DNA of 64,000 nt from Aurantimonas coralicida (GTDB lineage Bacteria > Pseudomonadota > Alphaproteobacteria > Rhizobiales > Rhizobiaceae), in contig DRFF01000169.1 of NCBI GenBank assembly GCA_011050685.1, positions 1-64,000 of the forward strand, written 5' to 3'. This document shows positions 39,929 to 49,947 of this stretch, in pieces. How positions within the stretch are numbered: position 1 is the stretch's first letter; each line of letters starts with the position of its first letter. The position numbers were made by a program, and so were the translations under genes. The notes beneath the pieces were generated by a model. The model made no database searches. It saw only the letters and a list, made by a program, of their open reading frames with translations, and had not been told where the DNA came from.

Positions 39929-40188
39929 CCGGCGGCGGCCCGTCCCATCCCAGCGCCTCAAAGCGACGATTGATGCGATCGTGACAGGGTGTGGCGCCGC
40001 CGGAACGCGCGAAAGGCACCGCACCGGAGAATTTGGGAAAGCGACACGATTCCGGGCCGCCGGCTCTTTCGGATTGCGATCCGCTTGCCTATAAGCCGGC
40101 CTCAGCCTCGACAGAACCCGCCGCAACCGGCCGCATCCCTGATGCGGGCGGAATCTTGGCGCGCAACCCAACCGGACGACAGCTTGCC

Positions 40189-43100
40189 ATGCCGAAACGC
40201 ACCGACATCCACACCATCCTCATCATCGGTGCCGGCCCGATCATCATCGGCCAGGCCTGCGAATTCGACTATTCCGGCACCCAGGCCTGCAAGGCGCTGA
40301 AGGAGGAAGGCTACCGGATCGTCCTGGTCAATTCGAACCCCGCGACGATCATGACCGACCCCGATCTCGCCGACGCCACCTATATCGAGCCGATCACGCC
40401 CGAAGTGGTCGCCAAGATCATCGCCAAGGAGCGGCCGGACGCGATCCTGCCGACGATGGGCGGGCAGACGGCGCTGAACACGGCGCTGTCGCTGCGGCGC
40501 ATGGGCGTCCTGGAGAAATACGGTGTCGAGATGATCGGCGCCGACGCGAACGCCATCGACAAGGCCGAGGACCGCGCCCTCTTCCGCGAGGCGATGGCGA
40601 AAATCGGCCTGGAGACGCCGCGCTCGCTGCTGGCCAACGCCACCGATGCCAAGGCCGCCGACCGCCGGGTCCATGACGACCGCAAGGCCGAGATCATCCA
40701 CGCGATCTCCGATCCGGCCGAGCGGGACGCGGCGCTGACCGCGCTCGAGGACGCGTGGCAGCTTGGCGAATCCGATCGCAAGCAGCGCTACATGACACGG
40801 GCGCTGGCCGCCGCGGCGGAGGCGCTCGACGCGGTCGGCCTGCCGGCGATCATCCGCCCGTCCTTTACTCTCGGCGGAACCGGCGGCGGCATCGCCTACA
40901 ACCGCTCGGAATTCTTCGAGATCGTCGAGGGCGGGCTCGACGCCTCGCCGACCACCGAAGTGCTAGTCGAGGAGAGCGTGCTCGGCTGGAAAGAGTACGA
41001 GATGGAGGTCGTTCGCGACAAGGCGGACAATTGCATCATCATCTGCTCGATCGAGAACATCGACCCGATGGGCGTCCATACCGGGGATTCGATCACCGTC
41101 GCGCCGGCGCTGACCTTGACCGACAAGGAATACCAGATCATGCGCAACGCCTCGATCGCGGTGTTGCGCGAGATCGGGGTGGAAACCGGCGGCTCGAACG
41201 TGCAGTTCGCGGTGAACCCGGAGGACGGCCGCCTGGTCGTCATCGAGATGAACCCGCGCGTCTCCCGCTCATCGGCGCTGGCTTCCAAGGCGACCGGCTT
41301 TCCGATCGCCCGGGTCGCGGCGAAGCTCGCCGTCGGCTACACGCTCGACGAACTCGACAACGACATCACCGGCGGCGCGACGCCGGCCTCGTTCGAGCCC
41401 TCGATCGACTATGTCGTGACCAAGATCCCGCGTTTCGCCTTCGAGAAATTCCCCGGGGCCGAGCCGTATCTGACCACGGCAATGAAGTCGGTCGGCGAGG
41501 TCATGGCGATCGGCCGGACCTTCGAGGAATCGCTGCAAAAGGCGCTGAGAGGCTTGGAGACCGGACTTGACGGGCTCGACGAGATCGAGATTCCGGGCAT
41601 TGGCGAAGGCGACGACAAGAACGCCATCCGCGCCGCTCTCGGCACACCGACGCCGGATCGGCTGCTGATGGTCGCCCAGGCGCTGCGCATGGGCACCAGT
41701 CCGGAGCAGGTTCACCAATCCTGCAAGATCGACCCGTGGTTCATCGCCCGCATCAAGGCGATCATCGACCTCGAGGCGCGAGTTCGCGAGCACGGATTGC
41801 CCAAGGACGCCGACAATCTGCGCTTTTTGAAGTCGGTCGGCTTTTCCGATGCCCGGCTGGCGAAGCTCGTCGGTCAGGATGAGGCGGATGTCGCCGCCTT
41901 GCGGGACCGGCTCGACATTCATCCGGTCTACAAGCGGATCGACACCTGCGCCGCCGAATTCGCCTCGCCGACCCCTTACATGTACTCGACCTACGAGCGG
42001 CCCTTCGCCGGCGCGCCGCGGTCCGAGGCCGAGGTCAGCGACGCCAAGAAGGTGGTCATCCTCGGCGGCGGCCCGAACCGGATCGGCCAGGGCATCGAGT
42101 TCGATTATTGCTGCTGCCACGCCGCCTTCGCCCTCAAGGACGCGGGCTTCGAGGCGATCATGATCAACTGCAATCCCGAGACCGTCTCGACCGACTACGA
42201 CACGTCGGACCGGCTGTATTTCGAGCCACTGACGGCCGAGGACGTGCTGGAGATCCTGAAGGTCGAACAGGCCAGGGGGACGCTGCAGGGGGTCATCGTG
42301 CAGTTCGGCGGCCAGACGCCGCTGAAGCTCGCCGACGCCCTCGAAAAGGCCGGCATTCCCATCCTCGGCACCTCGCCGGACGCGATCGACCTCGCCGAGG
42401 ATCGCGACCGCTTTCAAAAGCTGCTCACCGATCTGGGTCTGCGCCAGCCGCGCAACGGCATCGCCCGCTCGGTCGAGGAAGCGCGCAAGATCGTCGCCGA
42501 AATCGGCTATCCGGTGGTCATTCGCCCGTCCTACGTGCTCGGCGGCCGGGCGATGGAGATCGTCCGCAACGAACCGCAGTTCGAGCGCTACATCACCCAT
42601 GCCGTGGTCGTCTCGGGCAAATCGCCGGTGCTGATCGACTCCTATCTCAAGGACGCGATCGAGGTGGACGTCGACTGCCTGTCGGACGGCTCATCCACCT
42701 ATGTGGCCGGCATCATGGAGCACATCGAGGAAGCCGGCATCCATTCCGGCGATTCGGCCTGTTCGCTGCCGGTCCGCTCGCTGTCGACGGCGATCACCGA
42801 CGAGCTTGCCCGCCAGACCCGCGACATGGCGCTGGCGCTCAAGGTCGGCGGCCTGATGAACGTCCAGTTCGCCATCAAGGGCGACGACATCTATGTCCTG
42901 GAGGTCAATCCCCGCGCCTCGCGCACCGTGCCCTTCGTCGCCAAGACCATCGGCTCGCCGATCGCCAAGGTCGCGGCGCGGATCATGGCCGGCGAAACCC
43001 TCGATACGGCCTTCGCGGCCTATGGTGGCGCGCCCGACCCGCGCGGCCTGAAGCACATCGCGGTCAAGGAGGCGGTGTTCCCGTTCGCCCGCTTCCCCGG

Positions 43101-43620
43101 CGTCGACACCCTGCTCGGCCCGGAGATGCGCTCGACCGGCGAGGTCATGGGCCTCGATTACGACTTCGCCGTCGCCTTCGCCAAGTCGCAGCTCGGCGCC
43201 GGTGTCGACCTGCCGCGCGACGGTACGGTGTTCATCTCGGTTCGTGACGGGGACAAGCAGCGGGCCCTCGCGCCCGTCCGCCGGCTCTACGACCTCGGCT
43301 TCAAAGTGATCGCGACGGGCGGCACCCAGCGCTTCCTCATCGATAACGGGATCGCCGCCGAGAAGATCAACAAGGTCCTGGAGGGACGCCCGCATATCGA
43401 GGACGCGATTCGCAACCGTCAGGTGCAGCTCGTCCTCAACACCACGGAGGGCGCCAAGGCGCTGTCCGATTCGCGCTCGCTGCGCCGCGCGGCGTTGATC
43501 CACAAGGTGCCGTACTACACGACCTTGGCCGGGATGAGCGCCGCCGCCGAGGCGATCGCCGCACTCCGGACCGGCAATCTTGAAGTTCGGCCGTTGCAAT
43601 CGTACTTTACGGCTGCCTGA
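40189..43620 (+). CDS. carB: carbamoyl-phosphate synthase large subunit
   Basis: The 1143-aa protein has two ATP-grasp halves (starting near residues 1 and 610), an oligomerisation domain, and a C-terminal MGS-like allosteric domain (about 1000-1140). Motifs include [17 protein letters not shown] (about 14-30) and [17 protein letters not shown] in the second half. Compared with the 1073-residue E. coli enzyme it has an extra charged stretch of about 55 residues near 157-210 ([16 protein letters not shown] is its start), a feature of alphaproteobacterial CarB. ATG 40189 is the first start before the conserved N-terminus. Confidence 0.97.
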   Translation: MPKRTDIHTILIIGAGPIIIGQACEFDYSGTQACKALKEEGYRIVLVNSNPATIMTDPDLADATYIEPITPEVVAKIIAKERPDAILPTMGGQTALNTALSLRRMGVLEKYGVEMIGADANAIDKAEDRALFREAMAKIGLETPRSLLANATDAKAADRRVHDDRKAEIIHAISDPAERDAALTALEDAWQLGESDRKQRYMTRALAAAAEALDAVGLPAIIRPSFTLGGTGGGIAYNRSEFFEIVEGGLDASPTTEVLVEESVLGWKEYEMEVVRDKADNCIIICSIENIDPMGVHTGDSITVAPALTLTDKEYQIMRNASIAVLREIGVETGGSNVQFAVNPEDGRLVVIEMNPRVSRSSALASKATGFPIARVAAKLAVGYTLDELDNDITGGATPASFEPSIDYVVTKIPRFAFEKFPGAEPYLTTAMKSVGEVMAIGRTFEESLQKALRGLETGLDGLDEIEIPGIGEGDDKNAIRAALGTPTPDRLLMVAQALRMGTSPEQVHQSCKIDPWFIARIKAIIDLEARVREHGLPKDADNLRFLKSVGFSDARLAKLVGQDEADVAALRDRLDIHPVYKRIDTCAAEFASPTPYMYSTYERPFAGAPRSEAEVSDAKKVVILGGGPNRIGQGIEFDYCCCHAAFALKDAGFEAIMINCNPETVSTDYDTSDRLYFEPLTAEDVLEILKVEQARGTLQGVIVQFGGQTPLKLADALEKAGIPILGTSPDAIDLAEDRDRFQKLLTDLGLRQPRNGIARSVEEARKIVAEIGYPVVIRPSYVLGGRAMEIVRNEPQFERYITHAVVVSGKSPVLIDSYLKDAIEVDVDCLSDGSSTYVAGIMEHIEEAGIHSGDSACSLPVRSLSTAITDELARQTRDMALALKVGGLMNVQFAIKGDDIYVLEVNPRASRTVPFVAKTIGSPIAKVAARIMAGETLDTAFAAYGGAPDPRGLKHIAVKEAVFPFARFPGVDTLLGPEMRSTGEVMGLDYDFAVAFAKSQLGAGVDLPRDGTVFISVRDGDKQRALAPVRRLYDLGFKVIATGGTQRFLIDNGIAAEKINKVLEGRPHIEDAIRNRQVQLVLNTTEGAKALSDSRSLRRAALIHKVPYYTTLAGMSAAAEAIAALRTGNLEVRPLQSYFTAA

Positions 43621-43804
43621 CTAAAACGCGCCCTTCGGACGGGACGCCAGGCACCGTCACTGTCCGGATTGTCTCGCTGGTTCCGAACGGTCGCTGCCGT
43701 TCGGGGCCGGTTTATTATTGTGCTCCGGCGTCGGGCCTCGGCCTGCCGGCAACCAACGAAAAGACGATGTCGCGGCACGCCCGCGCATGGGAAAGGTGGA
43801 GGCC

Positions 43805-44278
43805 ATGGAAAAGGTCCCGATGACGACCCACGGGTTTGATGCGCTACGGGAGGAGCTTCGCCGTCGCCAACAGGAAGAGCGGCCACGGATCATCCAGGCG
43901 ATCTCCGAGGCGCGCGCACACGGGGACCTGTCGGAAAACGCCGAGTACCATGCCGCCAAGGAGTCCCAGAGCCTGAACGAGGGGCGCATCTTCGAGTTGG
44001 AGGACCTGACCGCCCGCGCCGAGGTCATCGACGTCAAGAAGCTGTCCGGCGACAAGGTGAAGTTCGGCGCGACGGTCAAGCTCGTCGACGAGGATACCGA
44101 GGCGGAGAAGGTCTATCAGATCGTCGGCGACCAGGAAGCCGACGTGAAGATGGGACGCATCTCGATCTCCTCGCCGATCGCCCGCGCCTTGATCGGCAAG
44201 GGCGAGGGCGACACCGTCGAGGTCGCGGCGCCGGGCGGCGCAAGGTCCTACGAGATCCTTCAGGTCAGCTGGGCGTAG
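43805..44278 (+). CDS. greA: transcription elongation factor GreA
   Basis: GreA rescues backtracked RNA polymerase by stimulating transcript cleavage. The 157-aa protein has the N-terminal coiled coil with the acidic tip ([15 protein letters not shown], about 41-55) and the C-terminal FKBP-like domain ([30 protein letters not shown], in parts). ATG 43805 gives the standard family length; the frame is open upstream but without conserved residues. It follows carB by 184 bp, a common rhizobial order. Confidence 0.96.
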   Translation: MEKVPMTTHGFDALREELRRRQQEERPRIIQAISEARAHGDLSENAEYHAAKESQSLNEGRIFELEDLTARAEVIDVKKLSGDKVKFGATVKLVDEDTEAEKVYQIVGDQEADVKMGRISISSPIARALIGKGEGDTVEVAAPGGARSYEILQVSWA

Positions 44279-44443
44279 GCGCAAAGGACCTTCGAGACGG
44301 CACACCCTGTCCCCAAGGAAAGAGGGGATGGGGTGCGTGCAAGCGCGTGGGCGAGGTTTGGCGGTGCTGAAACGGCCCCCCTGCCCTTCGCCGTCGCTTG
44401 AGCTGGCCGTAAGGGTCGAATGCGCCGTGACGGAGTCGCCCAG

Positions 44444-45499
44444 ATGAACGTTCGAGACATCGCGGTCATCGCGCCGAACTTCAAACGCCGGCTGTCCGGC
44501 GTGACCTCGACGATCGTCCAGCTCGTCCCCCTCCAAGCACGCTCGCTCGGAATCGCGGCGCTGGGACCGGGTTTGCCGGACCACCTGCCGAAGTTGCGTC
44601 TTCACGACATGCCCGGCCTCTGGTCGCGTCCGACAGGACGGCCGTTCCGCATTTGGCATGCCCGGCGCAACGTGGAGATGCTGGCCGGCATCGTGCTGCG
44701 CGACATCCTGCGGATGCCGCTGCGGCTCGTCTTCACCTCCGCCGCGCAACGCCGCCACACCGGCTGGACGCGCGGGCTCATCCGGCGCATGGACGCGGTG
44801 ATCGCGACGAGCGGCAGGAGCGCCGGCTACCTCACGGTCCCGGCCGAGATCGTCCTGCACGGCATCGACCTCGATCGCTTTCATCCGGCACCGTCGCGCG
44901 AGGCACAGAAGGCCGAGCTCGGTCTCGCCGGGCGGCGGCTGATCGGTTGCTCGGGGCGCATCCGCCACCAGAAGGGCACCGACCTGTTCATCGACGCGAT
45001 GATCGCCCTCTTGCCGCGCCATCCCGAATGGACAGCCATCGTCACCGGCCGCGCCACGGCAGAGCACGCAGGGTTCGACGCCGATCTGCGGCGCCGCGTC
45101 GAGGCCGCCGGGCTCCATGAACGCATCCGCTTCCTCGGCGAGGTCGAGGATGTGACGGCGTGGTTCCGGGCCTTCGATCTTTACGTCGCGCCGCCGCGCA
45201 ACGAGGGCTTCGGCCTGACCCCGCTGGAAGCGATGGCGTCCGGCGCCGCGGTCGTCGTCAGCGACGCCGGCGCGTTCCGGGACATGGTCATCGAGGGCGA
45301 GACCGGACGCATCGTTCCGGTCGGCGACGAAAAAGCGCTCGCGGCGGCCGTCGAGGCCTATCTGTCCGACCCCGATGCTTTAGCGCGCGCCGGCGCTTCG
45401 GCGCTCGCCCATGTCAGGGCGAAATTTCCCCTGGCGCGCGAGGCTGCGGAAATCCAGCGTGTCTATGAACGGCTCTGGTCCGCCGCGGACCGTGGCTGA
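44444..45499 (+). CDS. GT4-family glycosyltransferase
   Basis: The 351-aa GT-B enzyme has the family C-terminal motif NEGFGLTPLEAMASGAAVV (about 252-270; the E-x7-E pattern binds the nucleotide sugar) and the GRIRHQKGTDLFIDAM segment (about 171). It resembles LpcC-type lipopolysaccharide core mannosyltransferases of Rhizobiales. Start ATG 44444 is chosen over the extended frame from 44420. The stop region overlaps the convergent GT25-family gene by 37 nt. Acceptor and donor cannot be read from sequence. Confidence 0.85.
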   Translation: MNVRDIAVIAPNFKRRLSGVTSTIVQLVPLQARSLGIAALGPGLPDHLPKLRLHDMPGLWSRPTGRPFRIWHARRNVEMLAGIVLRDILRMPLRLVFTSAAQRRHTGWTRGLIRRMDAVIATSGRSAGYLTVPAEIVLHGIDLDRFHPAPSREAQKAELGLAGRRLIGCSGRIRHQKGTDLFIDAMIALLPRHPEWTAIVTGRATAEHAGFDADLRRRVEAAGLHERIRFLGEVEDVTAWFRAFDLYVAPPRNEGFGLTPLEAMASGAAVVVSDAGAFRDMVIEGETGRIVPVGDEKALAAAVEAYLSDPDALARAGASALAHVRAKFPLAREAAEIQRVYERLWSAADRG

Positions 45500-46272
45500 A
45501 AATCGCCATCGTCGACCCGCGTTCGCCGGTACCGCCGGCCGAACAGGCGCATGACATGGTCTCCCGCCAGCTTCACCTGCGTCGTCAGGCGCCGGAGGTG
45601 GAAGGGCAAATTTTCGGGTGTGACCGCAAGCCGTTGCCGGGAGGCCTGAATGGTCGAACCGATGGGGATCGGCGGTTCGATGCCCCTCGCCTTCAGGATG
45701 TGCAGCTGCATCGCGAGCGCCGGCTCCACCTGATAGGATACGAGGCGTTTCAGCGAATGGATGAAGGCATCCACTGGCGCGGCCCCGAGCCGGGCGCGCG
45801 CCAGCAGCTTCTGTGCGCCGCTCGGCCACAGCAGATAGGCAGCCGATCCTGATTTGTCGCGATGAACCCGGACGATGGAGATTGCGCCGAGCGCACGCCC
45901 GTTGCGCGCAACGAACCGCTTGCGGTCGAAGCTCTCCAGATTGACCAGATCGACATCGGTCAATCCGGTCAATCGCGGCAACGCCGCGGCAAGTCGGCCG
46001 GAGAGCACCACGTCGTCCTCCAGGACCAGCATGGGCTCCTTGCCGCGAGCCAGTTCGGACCACAGCGTCTGGTGGGACAGGAAGCAGGCCAGCTCCGGCT
46101 TCGTCAGCGGCCGCTCCCAGCCTTTCCCGAGGGTGCGCGCGGTCTCGTCCGAGATATCGTCCGCACGGACAGCTGGAAAACGCTCGAAGCGCAGCCCGAG
46201 CGCGGCGCTCTGTTCTTCCATGAAGGCGCGCCGTTCGATGGCCCTATCGAGATTGATATAGACGATACGCAT
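45463..46272 (-). CDS. GT25-family (LPS) glycosyltransferase
   Basis: The 269-aa protein matches glycosyltransferase family 25: YINLDRAIERRAFMEEQ at the start (about 5-21), then KPELACFLSHQTLWSELA (about 58-75), the acidic motif LVLEDDVVLSG (about 82-92) and DLVNLESF. Such enzymes add galactose or related sugars to lipopolysaccharide core. It converges on the GT4 gene and overlaps it tail to tail, and both are likely in surface polysaccharide synthesis. Confidence 0.87.
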   Translation of the reverse strand: MRIVYINLDRAIERRAFMEEQSAALGLRFERFPAVRADDISDETARTLGKGWERPLTKPELACFLSHQTLWSELARGKEPMLVLEDDVVLSGRLAAALPRLTGLTDVDLVNLESFDRKRFVARNGRALGAISIVRVHRDKSGSAAYLLWPSGAQKLLARARLGAAPVDAFIHSLKRLVSYQVEPALAMQLHILKARGIEPPIPIGSTIQASRQRLAVTPENLPFHLRRLTTQVKLAGDHVMRLFGRRYRRTRVDDGDFQPRSAADQSRS

Positions 46273-46334
46273 GCGGGCTCCCGGTCAGCTCCGATCGAGG
46301 GACGGCCCAGCGACCGGGACGGCGCACACCACCA

Positions 46335-47720
46335 TCAATCCAGCCAGACCGACGGAAACAGCAGGATGAGAACGGTTACCAGTTCCAGCCGGCCGAGCAG
46401 CATGCCGATCGACAGGATCCACAAGACCGGATCCGGGAGCGAGCCGAAATTGCCCGCCGGGCCGATGATCTGTCCGAAGGCGGGACCGACATTGGCCAGC
46501 GCCGTCAACGATCCGGTAAAGGCGGTGACGATGTCGAGGCCGAACATCGTCAGCAACACCGTGCCCATCAACAGCGCGCCGAAAAACAGGAAGAAGAAGA
46601 TCGTGACCGTCTGGATGGTCTGCGGCGAGATGTCGTCATTGCCGTATTTCAAGCGAATGATCGCATGCGGCCGCACCAGCCGGCGAAAGCTCGAGCGGAC
46701 CAGCAGATAAAGGATGACCAGCCGGTTGGCCTTGATGCCGCCGGTCGTCGACCCGGCGCAGCCGCCGAGGAAGGTGGCGAGAAAGAACAGGCCGATCGCG
46801 GCATTCGACCACAGCGTATAGTCTTCGGACGCATAACCCGTAGTGGTGATGATCGAGACCAGATTGAACGCCGAGGACAGCAGCGCCTCGCCGAAGGGCG
46901 TGTCGTTCACGACCCGGCGCGTCACCGCCATGGCGAGACTCAGCACCAGGCAGATCATCAGGAAGACGGCGATCTGGGGGTCGCGCCATAGCTGGAAGCG
47001 TCTCGGCAGGAACGCCCTGATGTAGATCACGAAGGGCAATGCCCCAAGGATCATGAACACTATGGCGGCGAGCAGGATGCGCTTGTCTTCGAAATACCCG
47101 ATCGAACCATCATGCGTCGAAAAGCCGGCGGTCGCCACGGTCGTCATGGCGTGATTGACTGCGTCGAAGAAGCTCATCCCGAGAGCGGTGTAGGTTATCG
47201 CGCAAAGGGTGGTCAGGACGACATAGGCCGTGACCAGTCCGCCGACCAGCTGGTTGATCCGGGGCAGGACCTTGTCCGACTTGTCCGAACTTTCCATGTG
47301 GAAAAGCGCCAACCCACCGGCCTGCAGCGATGGCAGGATCAAGAGCACCATGCCGACGATGCCGATGCCGCCGAGCCATTGCAGCAGCGACCGCCACATC
47401 AAGATGCCCGGCGACAGCGCGTCGAGGCCGGAGATCACCGTCGAACCGGTCGTCGTCAGCCCCGACATGGACTCGAAGAAGGCACCGGCGAAGGTGACAT
47501 TGACCTCCGAAAAATAGATCGGCAGCGAGCCGACGAGAACCGCCACCAGCCAGACTGTCGTGACAAGCAAGAAGCCGAGTCTCTGGGTGAATTTGGGGCG
47601 TTCGCCGCGCGTCGCCACGGCGACGAGCACGCTGACCATGCCGACCAGCAGGCTGGTGCCGATGAAAACCCGCCATTCCTCGTTTTCGTCGGCAAGGTCC
47701 ACCAGTGCCGGAATGATCAT
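46335..47720 (-). CDS. trkH: TrkH-family potassium uptake protein
   Basis: The ATG-initiated frame gives 461 residues with four pore-like P-loop segments of the Trk/Ktr type: ESMSGLTTTGSTV (about 83), TTVATAGFSTHDGS (about 192), ITTTGYASEDY (about 290) and ALANVGPAFG (about 405). It is a membrane K+ transporter subunit. The first helix of TrkH proteins is partly missing from this frame but is encoded upstream in frame to 47777, without an ATG. A GGAG sequence seven bases before an ATT codon at 47775-47777 suggests a rare start; see findings. Confidence 0.9.
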   Translation of the reverse strand: MIIPALVDLADENEEWRVFIGTSLLVGMVSVLVAVATRGERPKFTQRLGFLLVTTVWLVAVLVGSLPIYFSEVNVTFAGAFFESMSGLTTTGSTVISGLDALSPGILMWRSLLQWLGGIGIVGMVLLILPSLQAGGLALFHMESSDKSDKVLPRINQLVGGLVTAYVVLTTLCAITYTALGMSFFDAVNHAMTTVATAGFSTHDGSIGYFEDKRILLAAIVFMILGALPFVIYIRAFLPRRFQLWRDPQIAVFLMICLVLSLAMAVTRRVVNDTPFGEALLSSAFNLVSIITTTGYASEDYTLWSNAAIGLFFLATFLGGCAGSTTGGIKANRLVILYLLVRSSFRRLVRPHAIIRLKYGNDDISPQTIQTVTIFFFLFFGALLMGTVLLTMFGLDIVTAFTGSLTALANVGPAFGQIIGPAGNFGSLPDPVLWILSIGMLLGRLELVTVLILLFPSVWLD

Positions 47721-47989
47721 CGCCGCCGCCAGTGCGAGCCCGAAAATCGAGGTGACGTGGGCGATGGTCCTGAAAATGGAACGGCTCCGGGAAAATGCAG
47801 GCCAGCGCTAAAGGGCCATGAAACAGCGGGCTTTCATATCCTCTCGCCCCCGGATCGGCAATCGGTGCAACGCTCCATGCCGCCGTCAACAGCTCTCGGA
47901 CGCCTTGTGTTGCAGCACCGCACCCCCTCGTCTATTGAACGGGCCGACTTGCGATGCCATCTGCCAGACGCCAATCGAGCGAGGCCGTC

Positions 47990-48961
47990 ATGACCGAACG
48001 CCATGTGGACATTCTGATCGTCGGATCTGGTCCTGCAGGATACACCGCCGCGATCTACGCGGCACGCGCCATGATGAAGCCGCTGCTCGTCGCCGGCCTT
48101 CAGGAAGGCGGCCAGCTGACCATCACGACCGATGTAGAGAACTATCCGGGCTATGCCGAACCCGTCCAGGGTCCGTGGATGATGGAGCAGATGAAGAGCC
48201 AGGCGCTCAATGTCGGAGCGGAGATCGCCAGCGACGTCATTGTCGAGGCCGATCTCGACCGGCGGCCGTTTCGACTGACCGGCGATTCGGGCGCGGTCTA
48301 CACCTGCGACGCGCTGATCATCGCCACCGGCGCCCAGGCCAAATGGCTCGGCCTGGAAAGCGAGACGACCTTTCAGGGCTTCGGCGTCTCGGCCTGCGCC
48401 ACCTGCGACGGATTCTTCTACCGCGGCAAGGACGTCGTCGTTGTCGGCGGCGGCAACACGGCCGTGGAAGAAGCGCTCTATCTGTCGCATATCGCCAAGT
48501 CGGTTACCCTGGTGCATCGCCGGAACGAATTGCGATCCGAGCGCATCCTGCAGAACCGCCTGTTTGCCGCCGACAATGTCGAAATCGTCTGGGACACCGA
48601 GGTCGAGGAGATCCTGGGGGTCGTCAAGCCGCTGAAATCGGTCAATGGCGTTCGCCTGAAAAACCGCGTGAGCGGCGAGGTCAGCGAGCGGGCGACCGAC
48701 GGCGTGTTCGTCGCCATCGGCCACGCGCCGGCGGTCGAGTTATTCGTCGGAAAGTTGAAACAGAAGCCGTCCGGCTATCTGTGGGTGGAACCCGGCACGA
48801 CACAGACTTCGGTGCCGGGCGTCTATGCGGCGGGCGACGTCGCCGACGACGTCTATCGCCAAGCGGTGACCGCGGCCGGCCTCGGTTGCATGGCAGCACT
48901 GGAAGCCGAGAAATGGCTCGCCGCCCAGGCGCTCGACAACGAACGCCAAGCGGCGGAATAG
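47990..48961 (+). CDS. trxB: thioredoxin reductase
   Basis: TrxB uses NADPH and FAD to reduce thioredoxin. The 323-aa protein has the FAD-binding GSGPAGYTAAIYAARA motif (about 12-27), the redox-active CATC pair (C136, C139), the NADPH-binding GGGNTAVEEALYLS motif (about 155-168) and the C-terminal GVYAAGDVADDVYRQAVTAAG. GAGG precedes ATG 47990. The LysR regulator follows 59 nt downstream, as in Sinorhizobium (trxB-lsrB). Confidence 0.96.
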   Translation: MTERHVDILIVGSGPAGYTAAIYAARAMMKPLLVAGLQEGGQLTITTDVENYPGYAEPVQGPWMMEQMKSQALNVGAEIASDVIVEADLDRRPFRLTGDSGAVYTCDALIIATGAQAKWLGLESETTFQGFGVSACATCDGFFYRGKDVVVVGGGNTAVEEALYLSHIAKSVTLVHRRNELRSERILQNRLFAADNVEIVWDTEVEEILGVVKPLKSVNGVRLKNRVSGEVSERATDGVFVAIGHAPAVELFVGKLKQKPSGYLWVEPGTTQTSVPGVYAAGDVADDVYRQAVTAAGLGCMAALEAEKWLAAQALDNERQAAE

Positions 48962-49020
48962 CGGCAGCGGGCGGGCGTCTTGGAACGCCCCGCTCCAAAG
49001 CCGTCTGGAGATGACACCCC

Positions 49021-49917
49021 ATGGCGCTCGACTGGGACAAACTGCGGATTTTTCACGCAGCCGCGGAAGCCGGCTCGTTTACCCACGCCGCCGACGCTCT
49101 CAACCTCAGCCAGTCGGCGATCAGCCGGCAGGTCGCCGCCCTTGAGCAGGAGATCGGCGCGCCGCTGTTTCATCGGCACGCTCGCGGCCTGGTGCTGTCC
49201 GAACAGGGCGAACTGCTGTTCCAGACCGCCAATGAGGTTCTCAAGCGGCTGGAACAGGTCCGCATGCAGCTCACCGAAACCCGCGAGAAGCCAACCGGCA
49301 AGCTGCGCGTGACCACCACGGTCGGCCTCGGCTCCGGCTGGCTGACGGAGCGCTCGAAGGAATTTCTCGAGCTTTACCCCGAACTCGAGCTGCAGCTGGT
49401 CTTCGATAACGAGGAGATCGACCTGACGATGCGCAAGGCGGACGCGGCGATCCGCCTCAGACAGCCGCAGCAGCCGGACCTGATCCAGCGCCGCCTGTTC
49501 ACCGTGCATCTTCACGTCTACGCCGCGCCGTCGTACCTCGCCCGCTTCGGGCCGCTGGAAACGATCGAAGATCTCGACAAGCACCGGATCATCACCTTCG
49601 GCGAGCCGGCTCCGAACTATCTGCGCAATCTGAACACGCTCGAAACGGTCGGCCTTCCAGAGGGCAAAATGCGCCACCCGATCCTGCAGATCAACAATCT
49701 GATCGCCATCCGCTCGGCCATCGAGAGCGGCATCGGCGTGGCGCTGCTGCCGGACTACATGATCGACAAGCGCGCCAAGCTCGTGCAGGTTCTGCCGGAG
49801 ATGGAGATGCCGACTTTCGACACCTATCTTTGCTACCCCGAGCAGATGCGCAATGCGGCGAAGCTCAAGGTCTTCCGCGATTTCCTGATCTCGAAGGCGC
49901 GCACCTGGGCCTTTTAA
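49021..49917 (+). CDS. LysR-family regulator, LsrB/VtlR-like
   Basis: The 298-aa protein has an N-terminal winged HTH (residues about 5-63: AAAEAGSFTHAADALNLSQSAISRQVAALE, in parts) and a periplasmic-binding-like effector domain. Position immediately after trxB and the overall sequence fit the LsrB/VtlR group of Rhizobiales, which controls oxidative stress, envelope and small RNA genes. GGAG lies nine bases before ATG 49021. Effector unknown. Confidence 0.9.
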   Translation: MALDWDKLRIFHAAAEAGSFTHAADALNLSQSAISRQVAALEQEIGAPLFHRHARGLVLSEQGELLFQTANEVLKRLEQVRMQLTETREKPTGKLRVTTTVGLGSGWLTERSKEFLELYPELELQLVFDNEEIDLTMRKADAAIRLRQPQQPDLIQRRLFTVHLHVYAAPSYLARFGPLETIEDLDKHRIITFGEPAPNYLRNLNTLETVGLPEGKMRHPILQINNLIAIRSAIESGIGVALLPDYMIDKRAKLVQVLPEMEMPTFDTYLCYPEQMRNAAKLKVFRDFLISKARTWAF

Positions 49918-49947
49918 GCGAGCAGCTCGGATAGTCTGGTAGACGGC

